Source: JAPPLB01 sp965204095 (GTDB lineage: Bacteria; Acidobacteriota; Terriglobia; Bryobacterales; UBA6623). Taken from it: a DNA stretch of 64,000 nt. The translations under genes were made by a program, and so were the position numbers. The notes beneath the pieces are model-generated. The model was given only the letters and a program-made list of their open reading frames with translations, was not told the DNA's origin and searched no databases. The stretch spans positions 5,022,001-5,086,000 of the forward strand of contig OZ241991.1 in assembly GCA_965204095.1 (NCBI GenBank), read 5' to 3'. Shown piece after piece: positions 9,338 to 17,522 of this stretch (position 1 is the first letter of the stretch; each line of letters begins with the position of its first letter).

Positions 9338-10609
9338 TTACTGCCCGGTCGGAGCGACAAACCAGGGAAACTCGCGTACGAACTGGTAACTCAACTCCGT
9401 GTGCAGGTAGTAGATGATGACTGCAATGATGGCAAGCACGAACAGGATGGCCAGCATGATCTTGCCCCAAGGCAGACTCTTGCCCTCGCGCCGCAGCAGG
9501 AACACATAGCTCACGCCGATGCCCACGTAGAACAGCAGGATCATCGGTGTCGCGAACGTGATCATGTTGAAGATGTCCGGCGTCGGCGTGATCACGGCCG
9601 CCAAGGCGAAGATCGCCAGAATGGCGTAACGGACGTTGCCCATCAGAAAGCTGGGGCTCGCGATACGCAGCGTCGTCAAGACAAAGATGACGATGGGCAT
9701 CTGGAATACGACGCCCAATCCGAGCATGATGCTGACGAACATGCTGTAGTACGCATTGATGCTGATCAGCGGTTGGACTCCTTCCTCTCCACCGACATCG
9801 AGAAGGAAGGCCAGGGCGAACTTCAGCGCCACGAAATACCCGAAAACGCCACCGAGGATAAACAGGGCGCTGCCGAACAGAATGAACGGCGAGGCCCATC
9901 GGCGCTCCTTGCGATAGAGGCCCGGCGCCACGAACCCCCAGACCTGGTACATCCACCAGGGCGCCGCCATGAAGACGGCCGCTACGATCGGAATCTTGAG
10001 CCAGATCAAGTGAAACTGCTCGATCGGCGTCAGCGCCACGAGTTGAATATTGACGTCCGGCGAGTTGAGTCGTATGGCCTCGACCGCGGCGTCGAAGGGT
10101 GCCCGCATCAACCGGAAGAGGTAATTCTTCGCAGTCAGCGCTATCGCATATGCGACGACCAGTCCGACCAGTGCTCGAATGATTCGCGTTCGAAGTTCCT
10201 CGAGGTGCTCGAGGAACGACATACGCACCATGCCGTCCTCCTCGTCGTCCTCTTCCTCTTCGGTGTCGACGGGGGGCGGTGGGGGAGGAGGTGATTTTGG
10301 CGCCTCAGGAGTAGTGGTCGTGACCGCGGTCGAGGCCGCCGCTGACGGCTCCTGGTAGTCGTGCTCGTACTCGTCGTACGGGTCGTCGTAGTAGGCCGCT
10401 GGTGTTTCGCCCTTGGTGGTGGAGGGTTTACCTTCAGCCTCGGGCGCTTTGCCGCTTTCGGCCGCAGGCTTCTCTTCCGCACCACTGGCGGACTCCTCAG
10501 GAGCGTCGGACGCATCCGATGCTACGCCTTCGGTTTCGTGATCCGGTTCGTCGGCGGACGGAGTTGTCTGGTCGCGGATCTCCCGCGAGTCTTGATCGTC
10601 AGAACTCAT
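9338..10609 (-). CDS. tatC: Sec-independent protein translocase TatC with long acidic N-terminal extension
   Basis: The 423-residue protein is a core of the twin-arginine translocase, which exports folded proteins. The TatC core starts near residue 130 with MSFLEHLEELRTRI, the diagnostic cytoplasmic motif, and continues through six membrane helices. One further hydrophobic helix near the C-terminus (KIMLAILFVLAIIAVIIYYL) would make seven. The first 129 residues are unusual: acidic and Ala/Pro/Ser-rich, with a YYDDPYDEYEHDY stretch (73-85), seven consecutive prolines and a Glu/Asp run. Family members are normally about 250 residues. It lies 68 bases downstream of tatA in the same direction. 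The two predicted Tat substrates in this window are the DUF1501 protein and the GH-like protein. Confidence 0.95.
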   Translation of the reverse strand: MSSDDQDSREIRDQTTPSADEPDHETEGVASDASDAPEESASGAEEKPAAESGKAPEAEGKPSTTKGETPAAYYDDPYDEYEHDYQEPSAAASTAVTTTTPEAPKSPPPPPPPVDTEEEEDDEEDGMVRMSFLEHLEELRTRIIRALVGLVVAYAIALTAKNYLFRLMRAPFDAAVEAIRLNSPDVNIQLVALTPIEQFHLIWLKIPIVAAVFMAAPWWMYQVWGFVAPGLYRKERRWASPFILFGSALFILGGVFGYFVALKFALAFLLDVGGEEGVQPLISINAYYSMFVSIMLGLGVVFQMPIVIFVLTTLRIASPSFLMGNVRYAILAIFALAAVITPTPDIFNMITFATPMILLFYVGIGVSYVFLLRREGKSLPWGKIMLAILFVLAIIAVIIYYLHTELSYQFVREFPWFVAPTGQ

Positions 10610-10677
10610 CAGCCCTTGCTAACTGGCTTTGTTCTTGGAACTGTCGGCGTTGGGCGCTCGATTCCGCCGGCTTCCGT

Positions 10678-11103
10678 TCACTGCTTGGCAACGGCCGGGG
10701 TGCCTTGGCCGTTGCCGGATCCGACGCTCGAACCGCCGTCGATGGAGGGGCTTTTGCTGGTCTCGGTCGTGGATGCAGTCTTGGATTTCGCGGCCGAGGC
10801 CCCGCTATCGTAGGGCGTGTCGTCGTACTCGTAGTAATCGTCTTCGCTGTCGTCGTAGTAATTCGAACTGATCTGCTTGTTGACTTCGTCCTTGATTTCG
10901 TTGGCTGTTTCCTTGAGCTTGGTCTCCCGCTCGATGTTGTCCATCTCCGTCTGGAACGTAGTCTTCAACTCGTTGGAAGCGCGCCGAAACTCGGCCATCC
11001 CTTTGCCGAACGTCTTGCCGAGTTCGGGTAGCTTCTTGGGTCCAAACACAAGCAGGGCCAACACGAAGATGAAAATCATCTCCGGTACGCCAAGGGGTCC
11101 CAT
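10678..11103 (-). CDS. tatA: Twin-arginine translocase subunit TatA/TatB family
   Basis: The product has 141 residues. The ATG at 11103 is chosen because AGGAAG lies 7 bases upstream on the minus strand and the protein then starts as the family does: a short periplasmic end, a single membrane helix (IFIFVLALLVFG), the hinge motif GPKKLPELG and an amphipathic helix. It works with TatC, encoded next, to form the protein-conducting assembly. The tail is odd: residues 82-99 form a Tyr/Asp-rich run (NYYDDSEDDYYEYDD), followed by a Ser/Thr/Gly-rich end. A similar run occurs in TatC. TatA and TatB cannot be separated reliably from sequence; no second copy is seen nearby. Confidence 0.92.
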   Translation of the reverse strand: MGPLGVPEMIFIFVLALLVFGPKKLPELGKTFGKGMAEFRRASNELKTTFQTEMDNIERETKLKETANEIKDEVNKQISSNYYDDSEDDYYEYDDTPYDSGASAAKSKTASTTETSKSPSIDGGSSVGSGNGQGTPAVAKQ

Positions 11104-11311
11104 TCGATTCTTCCTGTTTCCCAAGGGCCTGCAACAAGGCCAACTTGATGATAACGGCGGTTGAAACAGCGCGTCAACCAGCGTAGCGCGCAGGTGAAGA
11201 GCTAAGGTTCGTACTTTCTCAGCAGCGCCGCGCAGCTCCCCTGCCACTTACGGATGCTTCCCAATTCGTTCAATGCCTTTGCATCGCCAAGCGGAACGCC
11301 GAAAAATTTTC

Positions 11312-11340
11312 TTGACATATTAAATCTTTACTAGTAAAGT
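11312..11340 (+). promoter_or_regulatory. Promoter and operator of the blaI-like gene
   Basis: A -35 box TTGACA (11312-11317) and a -10 box TAAAGT (11335-11340) are 17 bases apart. A perfect 14-base palindrome CTTTACTAGTAAAG (11326-11339) overlaps the -10 box. BlaI/MecI repressors bind short dyads of this sort, so autorepression by the downstream gene product is likely. The ATG follows only 8 bases after the -10 box, so the mRNA would be leaderless or nearly so. Confidence 0.8.
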
Positions 11341-11348
11341 ATTCGTAC

Positions 11349-11735
11349 ATGAAGAATGAGCTGCCAAAACCCACTGAAGCCGAACTCGAAATCCTGACCG
11401 TGCTCTGGAGCATCGGACCAGCCACCGTGCGCGAGGTTTGCGACGTGCTCATACGGCGGCGTCCCGTGCAGTACAGCACCGTCTTGAAGTTCATGCAGAT
11501 CATGGCCGGGAAAGGCTTGGCGCAACGAGATCAGAGTCAACGTGCGCATATTTACAAACCTTCTCGATCGCGCGAATGGACCCAGCGGCAACTGGCCGGC
11601 GACCTGATGGAACGCGCATTCGGCGGTTCGGCGAAGGCGCTCATGATAGGTGCGCTGTCATCACGCAAGACTACGAAAAAGGAACTCGCCGCCCTGCGCA
11701 AGCTGCTGGACGAATACCCGGGAGGTAAGCGATGA
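11349..11735 (+). CDS. BlaI/MecI-family transcriptional repressor
   Basis: The product is a 128-residue winged-helix repressor. The segment PTEAELEILTVLWSIGPATV and the following YSTVLKFMQIMAGKGL are the family's DNA-binding core; the C-terminal helices should mediate dimerisation. Repressors of this family are inactivated by proteolysis triggered by a BlaR1-type membrane peptidase, and such a gene follows at once with an ATGA overlap. The start has no Shine-Dalgarno sequence and lies at the predicted transcription start. A palindromic operator overlaps its own promoter. No beta-lactamase gene is seen here, so the regulon is not necessarily antibiotic resistance. Confidence 0.93.
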   Translation: MKNELPKPTEAELEILTVLWSIGPATVREVCDVLIRRRPVQYSTVLKFMQIMAGKGLAQRDQSQRAHIYKPSRSREWTQRQLAGDLMERAFGGSAKALMIGALSSRKTTKKELAALRKLLDEYPGGKR

Positions 11736-13195
11736 ACCTCCTCGAGGCATTTGTGGAGACGTCCGTGGCCGGAATGGTTGGCTTGACGATCCTGCATTCA
11801 CTGTGGCAAGGAGCGATCGTCGCCGCGTCGCTCGGCGTGATTCTTTTGACAGCGCAGTCCCCTCGCATTCGATACGCTGCGTCTTGTGTGGCGATGGTCT
11901 TGATCGTCATCGTCTGCGGTCTCACTTTGGTTCGCCTACTACCGGACGTTGCGGAGGGACGGCAGGCCGTGCAAGCACCTTTTTTCCTCGCGTGGGGTCT
12001 GCAGCCTGCCATAGAAGCCGTGAACGCACCGAATCGGGGTCTCGCCGCCATCGCGCCTTGGCTGGCGCCGTTTTGGGCGGCAGGCGTCGGGGCCTCCTGC
12101 TTGTGGCATGTATTCGGCTGGCTATCGGCACGGCGGCTTCGCAGGCGAGGCGTCTGTTGTGCTCCTGAACGCTGGCGGAATGCATTGGCTCAACTAGGCG
12201 CTCGATTGCAGCTTTCGAGGCCGGTCCTGCTGCTGGAGTCCTGCTTGGTGGACACACCTATGGTCCTGGGTCACTTCCGCCCATTGATCCTGATGCCGAT
12301 CGGTCTGCTCGCCCGCCTCCCTGTGGGTCAAGTCGAAGCGATTTTATTGCATGAGCTGGCCCATATTCGCCGCTACGATTACTTGGCGAATCACTTGCAG
12401 CGAGTGGTAGAGGGCCTGCTTTTCTATCACCCGGTGGTGTGGTGGATCTCTGGCGTGATGCGTGCCGAGCGCGAAAAATGCTGTGACGACATGGTCGTTG
12501 CCATGAATGGCGATGCGCACGAGTATGCCATTGCGCTTGCCACGCTCGAACAAGACCGCTGGTCAGGCGGCGAGCCGGCCGTAGCTGCTTCAGGGGGAAG
12601 TCTCGTGAAACGCATTCATCGATTGCTGTATCCCACAAAGTCGAACGTGCAAGGGATGCCTTTGCCGGCTGCCCTGGTCTTAGCGGTGCTCACCGCATTG
12701 GCTCTGGCCGCATGTTCGGCAGCCGTGCCTCCGGGCGAGACCGAGGGCTCAGAAAACAAGCCCCACCTAAGATGGCTCAATCAGGACGTGGTTTATATCA
12801 TCGCTGACGAAGAGCGCGCCGCGTTCCAGCGGCTTACAACCGACGAGGAGCGGGAGAAGTTCGTGGAGCAGTTCTGGCTTCGCCGTGATCCGACCCCGCG
12901 AACTCCCAAGAACGAGTACAGAGAAGAACACTACCGCCGCATCGCCTTTGCGAACGAGCGCTTCGAGACGGTGTCCGACAGGCTTGGTTGGCAGTCCGAC
13001 CGCGGTCGCATCTGCATCGTCTACGGCCCGCCGGACGAGATCGAAGTTCACCCCGTGGGCTCGTCGGAGATACCTTGCCCATTCGAAGTCTGGCGGTATC
13101 GACATGTGGAAAGCCTCGGCAAAGAGCTTTTCATCACGTTCATCGACCGGACCAGGAGGGGTGACTACCGTATTGCCCCCGGAAGCGCGCGCTGA
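11732..13195 (+). CDS. BlaR1-like M56 peptidase fused to a GWxTD domain
   Basis: The product has 487 residues. Residues 1-305 are a membrane-embedded M56 peptidase: several N-terminal helices, the zinc motif HELAH (207-211) and the downstream AEREKCCDD segment (245-253). Instead of the penicillin-binding sensor of classical BlaR1, residues 345-487 form a GWxTD domain (WLNQDVVYIIADEERAAF, then LGWQSDRGRICIVYGPPDE). Between them a hydrophobic segment ends LALAAC (Cys 328) and looks just like a lipoprotein signal, as if a lipoprotein had been fused in frame. It overlaps blaI by four bases (ATGA), so the two are translationally coupled. The likely role is a membrane sensor that cleaves the BlaI-like repressor; the signal is unknown. 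Confidence 0.9.
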   Translation: MNLLEAFVETSVAGMVGLTILHSLWQGAIVAASLGVILLTAQSPRIRYAASCVAMVLIVIVCGLTLVRLLPDVAEGRQAVQAPFFLAWGLQPAIEAVNAPNRGLAAIAPWLAPFWAAGVGASCLWHVFGWLSARRLRRRGVCCAPERWRNALAQLGARLQLSRPVLLLESCLVDTPMVLGHFRPLILMPIGLLARLPVGQVEAILLHELAHIRRYDYLANHLQRVVEGLLFYHPVVWWISGVMRAEREKCCDDMVVAMNGDAHEYAIALATLEQDRWSGGEPAVAASGGSLVKRIHRLLYPTKSNVQGMPLPAALVLAVLTALALAACSAAVPPGETEGSENKPHLRWLNQDVVYIIADEERAAFQRLTTDEEREKFVEQFWLRRDPTPRTPKNEYREEHYRRIAFANERFETVSDRLGWQSDRGRICIVYGPPDEIEVHPVGSSEIPCPFEVWRYRHVESLGKELFITFIDRTRRGDYRIAPGSAR

Positions 13196-13209
13196 TGGCG
13201 GCCTCGACG

Positions 13210-14442
13210 CTATGCTCCTGAGACGGGATCCACCCACATGACGCTGTGGTCGCCCGAAACTGCCATGGTTTCCGGCGGCGAGTCGATCTTGAAGATCGAC
13301 CATGGTCCCGGCTGGTAGGGATACCGCTCTATGACGCTCTCGTCGACCGTGATGCCGAGACCAGGCTCGTTTGGCACGACGAGGTCGCCGTTCTCGATGG
13401 GCAACGGGTCTTTCAGGACGTCATCCGCCACGAGGAACGGGTACATGCCGGGCTTGCCGCGGTTGGCGTGACAAGGGTATTCCAGCCACTCGATGACATC
13501 CTCGTCCCAGCAAATCCCGAGCTGTCCAGCTGCGATCACCTCCAGCAGCGTGCCCCAGCAGTGGAAGGCGAAACGCAAACCGTGCCGAGCCGTCGCTTCG
13601 AAGACGCGCCGGCCCATCTCGAATCCGCCCTGGCAGCAAACGTCCATTTGCACATAGTCAACGGAACCGGTTTCGATCAGATCCATGAACGACGACTCGT
13701 CCGGTTCGTGCTCGCCCGAGGCCACCGGCACCAGGCCGGTATCCCGGAGCTTCTTCAAGGCAGCGTGGTCGTCGGGAGGAACCGCTTCCTCGAACCAGGT
13801 CGGTTTGTAGGCTTGACTGTCCCTGGCCAATTGTTCGACGGTCTGTTGGGAGTAGCTCTTGTCGCCCATGCGCCACCAGGCATGAGCATCGATCATCAGA
13901 CCCACGTCGGGCCCGACGGCTTCACGCATCCGCGCAATGGTTTCAAGGTCCTTTCCCGGACCGCGGGCGGGTCGCATCTTGTAGGCCGTGAATCCGAGAT
14001 CAGCAATGGCCTTGGCCTCATCGGCATACTCTTCAGGGCTCATGTACATACCGGCGCTGCCATAGAGCTTGATACGATCCCGTTTGCGACCGCCGACCAG
14101 CTCCGACACCGGAGCCCCTTCGAAACGGGCCGCCAGATCGATCACCGCCACTTCGACGGCGCGGTAGGTCTTCTGCAGCGCCAGCTCGCCGGGGAATTCG
14201 AACGTGCGCCATTGAGCCGGGTCGCGTCCCTCGAGGAAGGGCGCGATCGTCTCGTTGATCTCGCGTTCGGCGCGTTCGTGCGCGGGTCCGGGCCCATAGC
14301 CTTTCAGCCCGTTGTCCGCCGTAACGCGGATCAACATCGCATCGCGCTTGAGGATGGTTCGTTCGCCTCCATAGAAGGGCAGCAGCAACGGCTCATCGAG
14401 CGGCGACGAAAGGAGAAAGGCTTCAACTTTTGCGATTTTCAT
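13210..14442 (-). CDS. Mandelate racemase/muconate lactonizing-type (enolase superfamily) enzyme
   Basis: The product has 410 residues. The Met at 14442 (MKIAKVEAFLL) is the natural family start; the open frame runs further upstream only through sequence antisense to prmC. The enolase-superfamily barrel is recognisable: a capping domain with GYGPG, a base motif in AYKMRPARG, and metal ligands in MIDAHAWW (Asp), FEEAVPPDD (Glu) and ASGEHEPD (Glu), followed by FHCWGT carrying a candidate catalytic His. This fits a sugar-acid dehydratase, but the substrate cannot be named. There is no convincing ribosome-binding site. It lies 43 bases after prmC on the same strand and converges with the M56 gene, whose stop is 14 bases away. 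Confidence 0.88.
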   Translation of the reverse strand: MKIAKVEAFLLSSPLDEPLLLPFYGGERTILKRDAMLIRVTADNGLKGYGPGPAHERAEREINETIAPFLEGRDPAQWRTFEFPGELALQKTYRAVEVAVIDLAARFEGAPVSELVGGRKRDRIKLYGSAGMYMSPEEYADEAKAIADLGFTAYKMRPARGPGKDLETIARMREAVGPDVGLMIDAHAWWRMGDKSYSQQTVEQLARDSQAYKPTWFEEAVPPDDHAALKKLRDTGLVPVASGEHEPDESSFMDLIETGSVDYVQMDVCCQGGFEMGRRVFEATARHGLRFAFHCWGTLLEVIAAGQLGICWDEDVIEWLEYPCHANRGKPGMYPFLVADDVLKDPLPIENGDLVVPNEPGLGITVDESVIERYPYQPGPWSIFKIDSPPETMAVSGDHSVMWVDPVSGA

Positions 14443-14485
14443 TGTGAAGAACCAGATAGCGGGTGATCGAGAGGAATGCGCCGGA

Positions 14486-15361
14486 CTAAGAGCGGCGTCG
14501 GACGGCGAGCACGCGATCGATGCCCGCCAGGTCGGTCCGGACGATCGGCAGATGCCAATCGGCATCCGAGAGCAGCGCCTCGACCGAGGACCGGCCATTA
14601 TAGCCTAACTCCAGCATCAGCCGGCCTTCGGGCTTCAGTGCGGCCGCCGCGGACTTGATAAGGCGGCGATAGACCTCCAAGCCATCCTGTCCCCCGAACA
14701 GGGCGACTCCGGGTTCGTATCGCAGCTCGTTCTGCAGGCCGGGAAGATCCTTCAGAGGAACATAAGGAGGATTGCACACGATCATTCCCAAGCTCTCACG
14801 TCGGAACGCGTCCACCAGATCACCATGAACAAAGTCGACCTGGACGCCGTGTTCGACCGCATTGCGGCGGGCCACTCGTAGCGCAGGCCCGGAAATATCC
14901 GTGGCGATCACGCGGCTGCGCGGCGCTTTCGACTTGATTGCCACTGCGATACATCCCGAGCCTGTTCCCAGATCCAGAATCTGCCCTGTCTCCGAAGTGT
15001 GCGCCAGGGCTTCCTCCACCAATAGTTCCGTCTCCGGGCGCGGAATCAGAACATCAGGGTCAACGCGAAATGAGATGCCGTAGAACTCTTGCGTACCCGT
15101 GATGTATTGCGTGGGCTTGCCTTCCAGACGTTGTTGCACGTACTCCTCGAAGCACGCGGCCTGTTTCGGCGAAAGAATCTGTCCGGGATGCCCATAGAGA
15201 TGCGGTTTTTCGACTCCGAGACAGTGACTCAGCAGCACTTCCGCCGTCAGCCGCGGGACGCCGGTCCCGTGATCCTCGAAGAGTTGCGCCGCTCTCCGAA
15301 GGGATTGCGAAATCGAGGCCGTCGTCAAGGAGGCGCGGGGCTCAGGCGGCATCCCGGACAC
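14486..15361 (-). CDS. prmC: Peptide chain release factor N5-glutamine methyltransferase
   Basis: The 291-residue SAM-dependent methyltransferase modifies the glutamine of the GGQ motif in release factors. The Rossmann motif ILDLGTGSGCIAVAI (about 128-142) binds SAM, and NPPY (197-200) is the active-site tetrapeptide that holds the substrate glutamine. The N-terminal five-helix domain that recognises the release factor is also present (LTAEVLLSHCLGVEKPHLY). It overlaps the end of prfA by 20 bases, so enzyme and substrate are encoded in one transcript, a widespread arrangement. Met 4 (15352) is an alternative start. Confidence 0.96.
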   Translation of the reverse strand: MSGMPPEPRASLTTASISQSLRRAAQLFEDHGTGVPRLTAEVLLSHCLGVEKPHLYGHPGQILSPKQAACFEEYVQQRLEGKPTQYITGTQEFYGISFRVDPDVLIPRPETELLVEEALAHTSETGQILDLGTGSGCIAVAIKSKAPRSRVIATDISGPALRVARRNAVEHGVQVDFVHGDLVDAFRRESLGMIVCNPPYVPLKDLPGLQNELRYEPGVALFGGQDGLEVYRRLIKSAAAALKPEGRLMLELGYNGRSSVEALLSDADWHLPIVRTDLAGIDRVLAVRRRS

Positions 15362-16424
15362 TCTTCAGACGCTCGGCCTGAAAGTGGGCGGTTATGGGCT
15401 CAACCAACTTGTTCAGGGCTCCCTGGAGAATCTGATCGAGCTCGTAAACCGTGAGTCCGGGCACCCGATGATCCGTCACTCGATTCTGCGGGAAGTTGTA
15501 TGTGCGAATCTTCTCGCTGCGGTCGCCCGTGCGGACCATGCTGCGGCGCTGCTCCGCCTGTTCGGCTTGTCGCTTTTCGGCCTCGATCTCGTACAGACGC
15601 GAGCGCAGCACCTGCAAGGCTTTCGCTTTGTTCTTGATCTGCGACTTTTCGTCCTGGCACGTGACAACCAGGTTCGTGGGCAAGTGCGTGATGCGTACTG
15701 CCGAGTAGGTTGTGTTGACCGACTGGCCACCGGGTCCCGAAGAACAGTAGGTATCGATCCGCAGATCTTTCTGGTCGATCGCCACTTCCACCTCGTCCAC
15801 CTGCGGCATCACCGCAACGGTCACCGCAGAAGTATGCACTCGGCCTTGCGTTTCGGTTTGCGGGACCCGCTGCACACGGTGCACACCGCTCTCGAACTTC
15901 ATCTTGCTGTAGACTCGGTCGCCCGTGATCATGGCGATGATTTCCTTGTATCCCCCGATGCCGGTCTCGTTCGAGGAGATGATTTCGACTTTCCAACGCT
16001 GCGACTCTGCGTAGCGGACATACATTCGGAACACTTCGGCGGCAAAAAGCGTGGCCTCGCCGCCACCGGTTCCGGCGCGCACTTCAAGAATCACGCCCTT
16101 GTCGTCATTGGGATCCCTGGGCAACAGCAGGACCTTGATCTCCGCGCCGAGCTCGGCAAGCCCGGCTTCCGCCTGGTCAAGCTCCTGACGTGCTAACGCA
16201 GCCATTTCCGGATCCGGCTCATCCAACATCGAGCGCGCTGACTCGGCATCATTCTTAAGCTTTTTCCAGAGGTTGAATTTTTCGACAACCGGGGCCAGAT
16301 CCGCTGTCTGCTTGGCGATCCGCTGGTAGCGGGACGGGTCCGCAATCACAGACGACTCGGCCATCTGCTCGGAGAGCTCCTGATAGCGAGCCTCTACCTC
16401 TTCCAGCTTGTTCAGCCACTCCAT
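15342..16424 (-). CDS. prfA: Peptide chain release factor 1
   Basis: The 360-residue release factor recognises UAA and UAG stop codons and triggers peptide release on the ribosome. The catalytic loop SGPGGQSVNTTYSAVRITH contains the universal GGQ. The codon-recognition region reads RVQRVPQTETQGRVHTSAV. The PxT tripeptide (here PQT) marks RF1 as opposed to RF2, which has SPF. Length is standard. It is followed by prmC and preceded by a DUF1385 gene 14 bases upstream, a gene order known from several phyla. Confidence 0.97.
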   Translation of the reverse strand: MEWLNKLEEVEARYQELSEQMAESSVIADPSRYQRIAKQTADLAPVVEKFNLWKKLKNDAESARSMLDEPDPEMAALARQELDQAEAGLAELGAEIKVLLLPRDPNDDKGVILEVRAGTGGGEATLFAAEVFRMYVRYAESQRWKVEIISSNETGIGGYKEIIAMITGDRVYSKMKFESGVHRVQRVPQTETQGRVHTSAVTVAVMPQVDEVEVAIDQKDLRIDTYCSSGPGGQSVNTTYSAVRITHLPTNLVVTCQDEKSQIKNKAKALQVLRSRLYEIEAEKRQAEQAEQRRSMVRTGDRSEKIRTYNFPQNRVTDHRVPGLTVYELDQILQGALNKLVEPITAHFQAERLKSVRDAA

Positions 16425-16438
16425 GGGGAAACTCCGGG

Positions 16439-17461
16439 CTACGCGACGATCAATTCGCCGCCCTGCCGCCGTTCGAGATCCATTGCGCCGTTGAGGGCGT
16501 GAATCGCGATCTCGACCTGATCGTCAGATGGATTTTTCGTGGTGATACGCTGCAGCCACAACCCCGGCGCCACCAGCCAGCCCATCACGAAGTTGCCGTG
16601 CCGGGAGGCGAAACGAATGACTTCGTAGCTCACCCCCGCGATCACCGGCAACAAGACGATTCGCGAAAGGAACTGCAATGCGAAACCCTCGAACGGCAAT
16701 AGCGCATATGCCGCTATGCTGACGATCATCACCACCATCAGGAAGCTCGTGCCGCAGCGAGGATGGAACCTGCTGCAGCCCTGAGCATTCCTCACTTCGA
16801 CCGGCTTGCCCGACTCGTAATTGAAGACGACCTTGTGTTCCGCGCCGTGGTATTCGAAGACGCGGCGGATGTCGTTCATCCGAGAGATCAGCGTGAGGAA
16901 GGTCAAAAAGATCGCCAGTCGAATTACGCCGTCGATCAGGCTGAAGCCGAAGTTCCCCCGCAGCCAACCCGTGACTTCCTGGATCTGCGTCGTCGCTACG
17001 AGCGGCACAAACTTGTACAAGAAGATGAAGAAGCCGATCGAGAACGCGATGTTCAGCGCCATCATCCAACCCGGGATCTCGGCGGTCTTCGCGTTCACTT
17101 TCTGCGTCGGTCCCTTCCCGGCCTTTTCGTCCTCCTCGTCAATGGCGTTCACGGCCGAGAACTGCAGCGCCTTGAATCCCAGCTTCAGAGCTTGACCCAG
17201 CGTGGCCAAACCACGAACGCCGAACCAGCCCCAGATCTTTCGATGCTCCGATGGTCGGCTGATCGGAGACTCATCCGTAACCACCTCGCCGTTGGGTCGC
17301 CGCACCGCCGTGCAGTAGCTGTGCGGCGTGCGCATCATGACACCTTCGATCACGGCCTGACCCCCGATCAAGGGGCCATCCCCGCTCGACAGCACGGGCA
17401 TGAGTTGCAGCTGCGTTGCCGCTTTCACGGACTGGCGGAGTCTGGTCTGGAAAACGGTCAT
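16439..17461 (-). CDS. DUF1385 membrane protein
   Basis: The product has 340 residues. The family signature GGQAVIEGVMMR lies near residue 33, followed by RRPNGEVV, and EYHGAEHKVVFNYE and SRFHPRCGTSFL further in. There are about four to five hydrophobic segments, at roughly residues 130-150, 180-200, 245-265 and 270-290. His/Cys-containing motifs (YHGAEHK, HPRCGT) hint at a metal or redox function, but the biochemical role of DUF1385 is not established. It sits directly upstream of prfA in the same direction, its usual neighbour. Its start region faces a divergent small membrane protein gene, with 61 bases between them. Confidence 0.9.
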   Translation of the reverse strand: MTVFQTRLRQSVKAATQLQLMPVLSSGDGPLIGGQAVIEGVMMRTPHSYCTAVRRPNGEVVTDESPISRPSEHRKIWGWFGVRGLATLGQALKLGFKALQFSAVNAIDEEDEKAGKGPTQKVNAKTAEIPGWMMALNIAFSIGFFIFLYKFVPLVATTQIQEVTGWLRGNFGFSLIDGVIRLAIFLTFLTLISRMNDIRRVFEYHGAEHKVVFNYESGKPVEVRNAQGCSRFHPRCGTSFLMVVMIVSIAAYALLPFEGFALQFLSRIVLLPVIAGVSYEVIRFASRHGNFVMGWLVAPGLWLQRITTKNPSDDQVEIAIHALNGAMDLERRQGGELIVA

Positions 17462-17522
17462 CGCCCCAGGCAGCAGTCACTTACGGCAGCGGACGCATCT
17501 CATTCTACGATAAACTGACGAC

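Noticed and set aside
9220..9390. Protein-like stretch after tatC on the minus strand (LLAHREIKVLLQVESLGG)
   Set aside because: Only about 57 codons between stops, with no start codon, and it overlaps the tatC end; possibly a remnant but not supportable as a gene.
13246..14466. 406-codon plus-strand frame opposite the enolase-superfamily gene
   Set aside because: The minus strand carries intact catalytic motifs, so this frame is a shadow.
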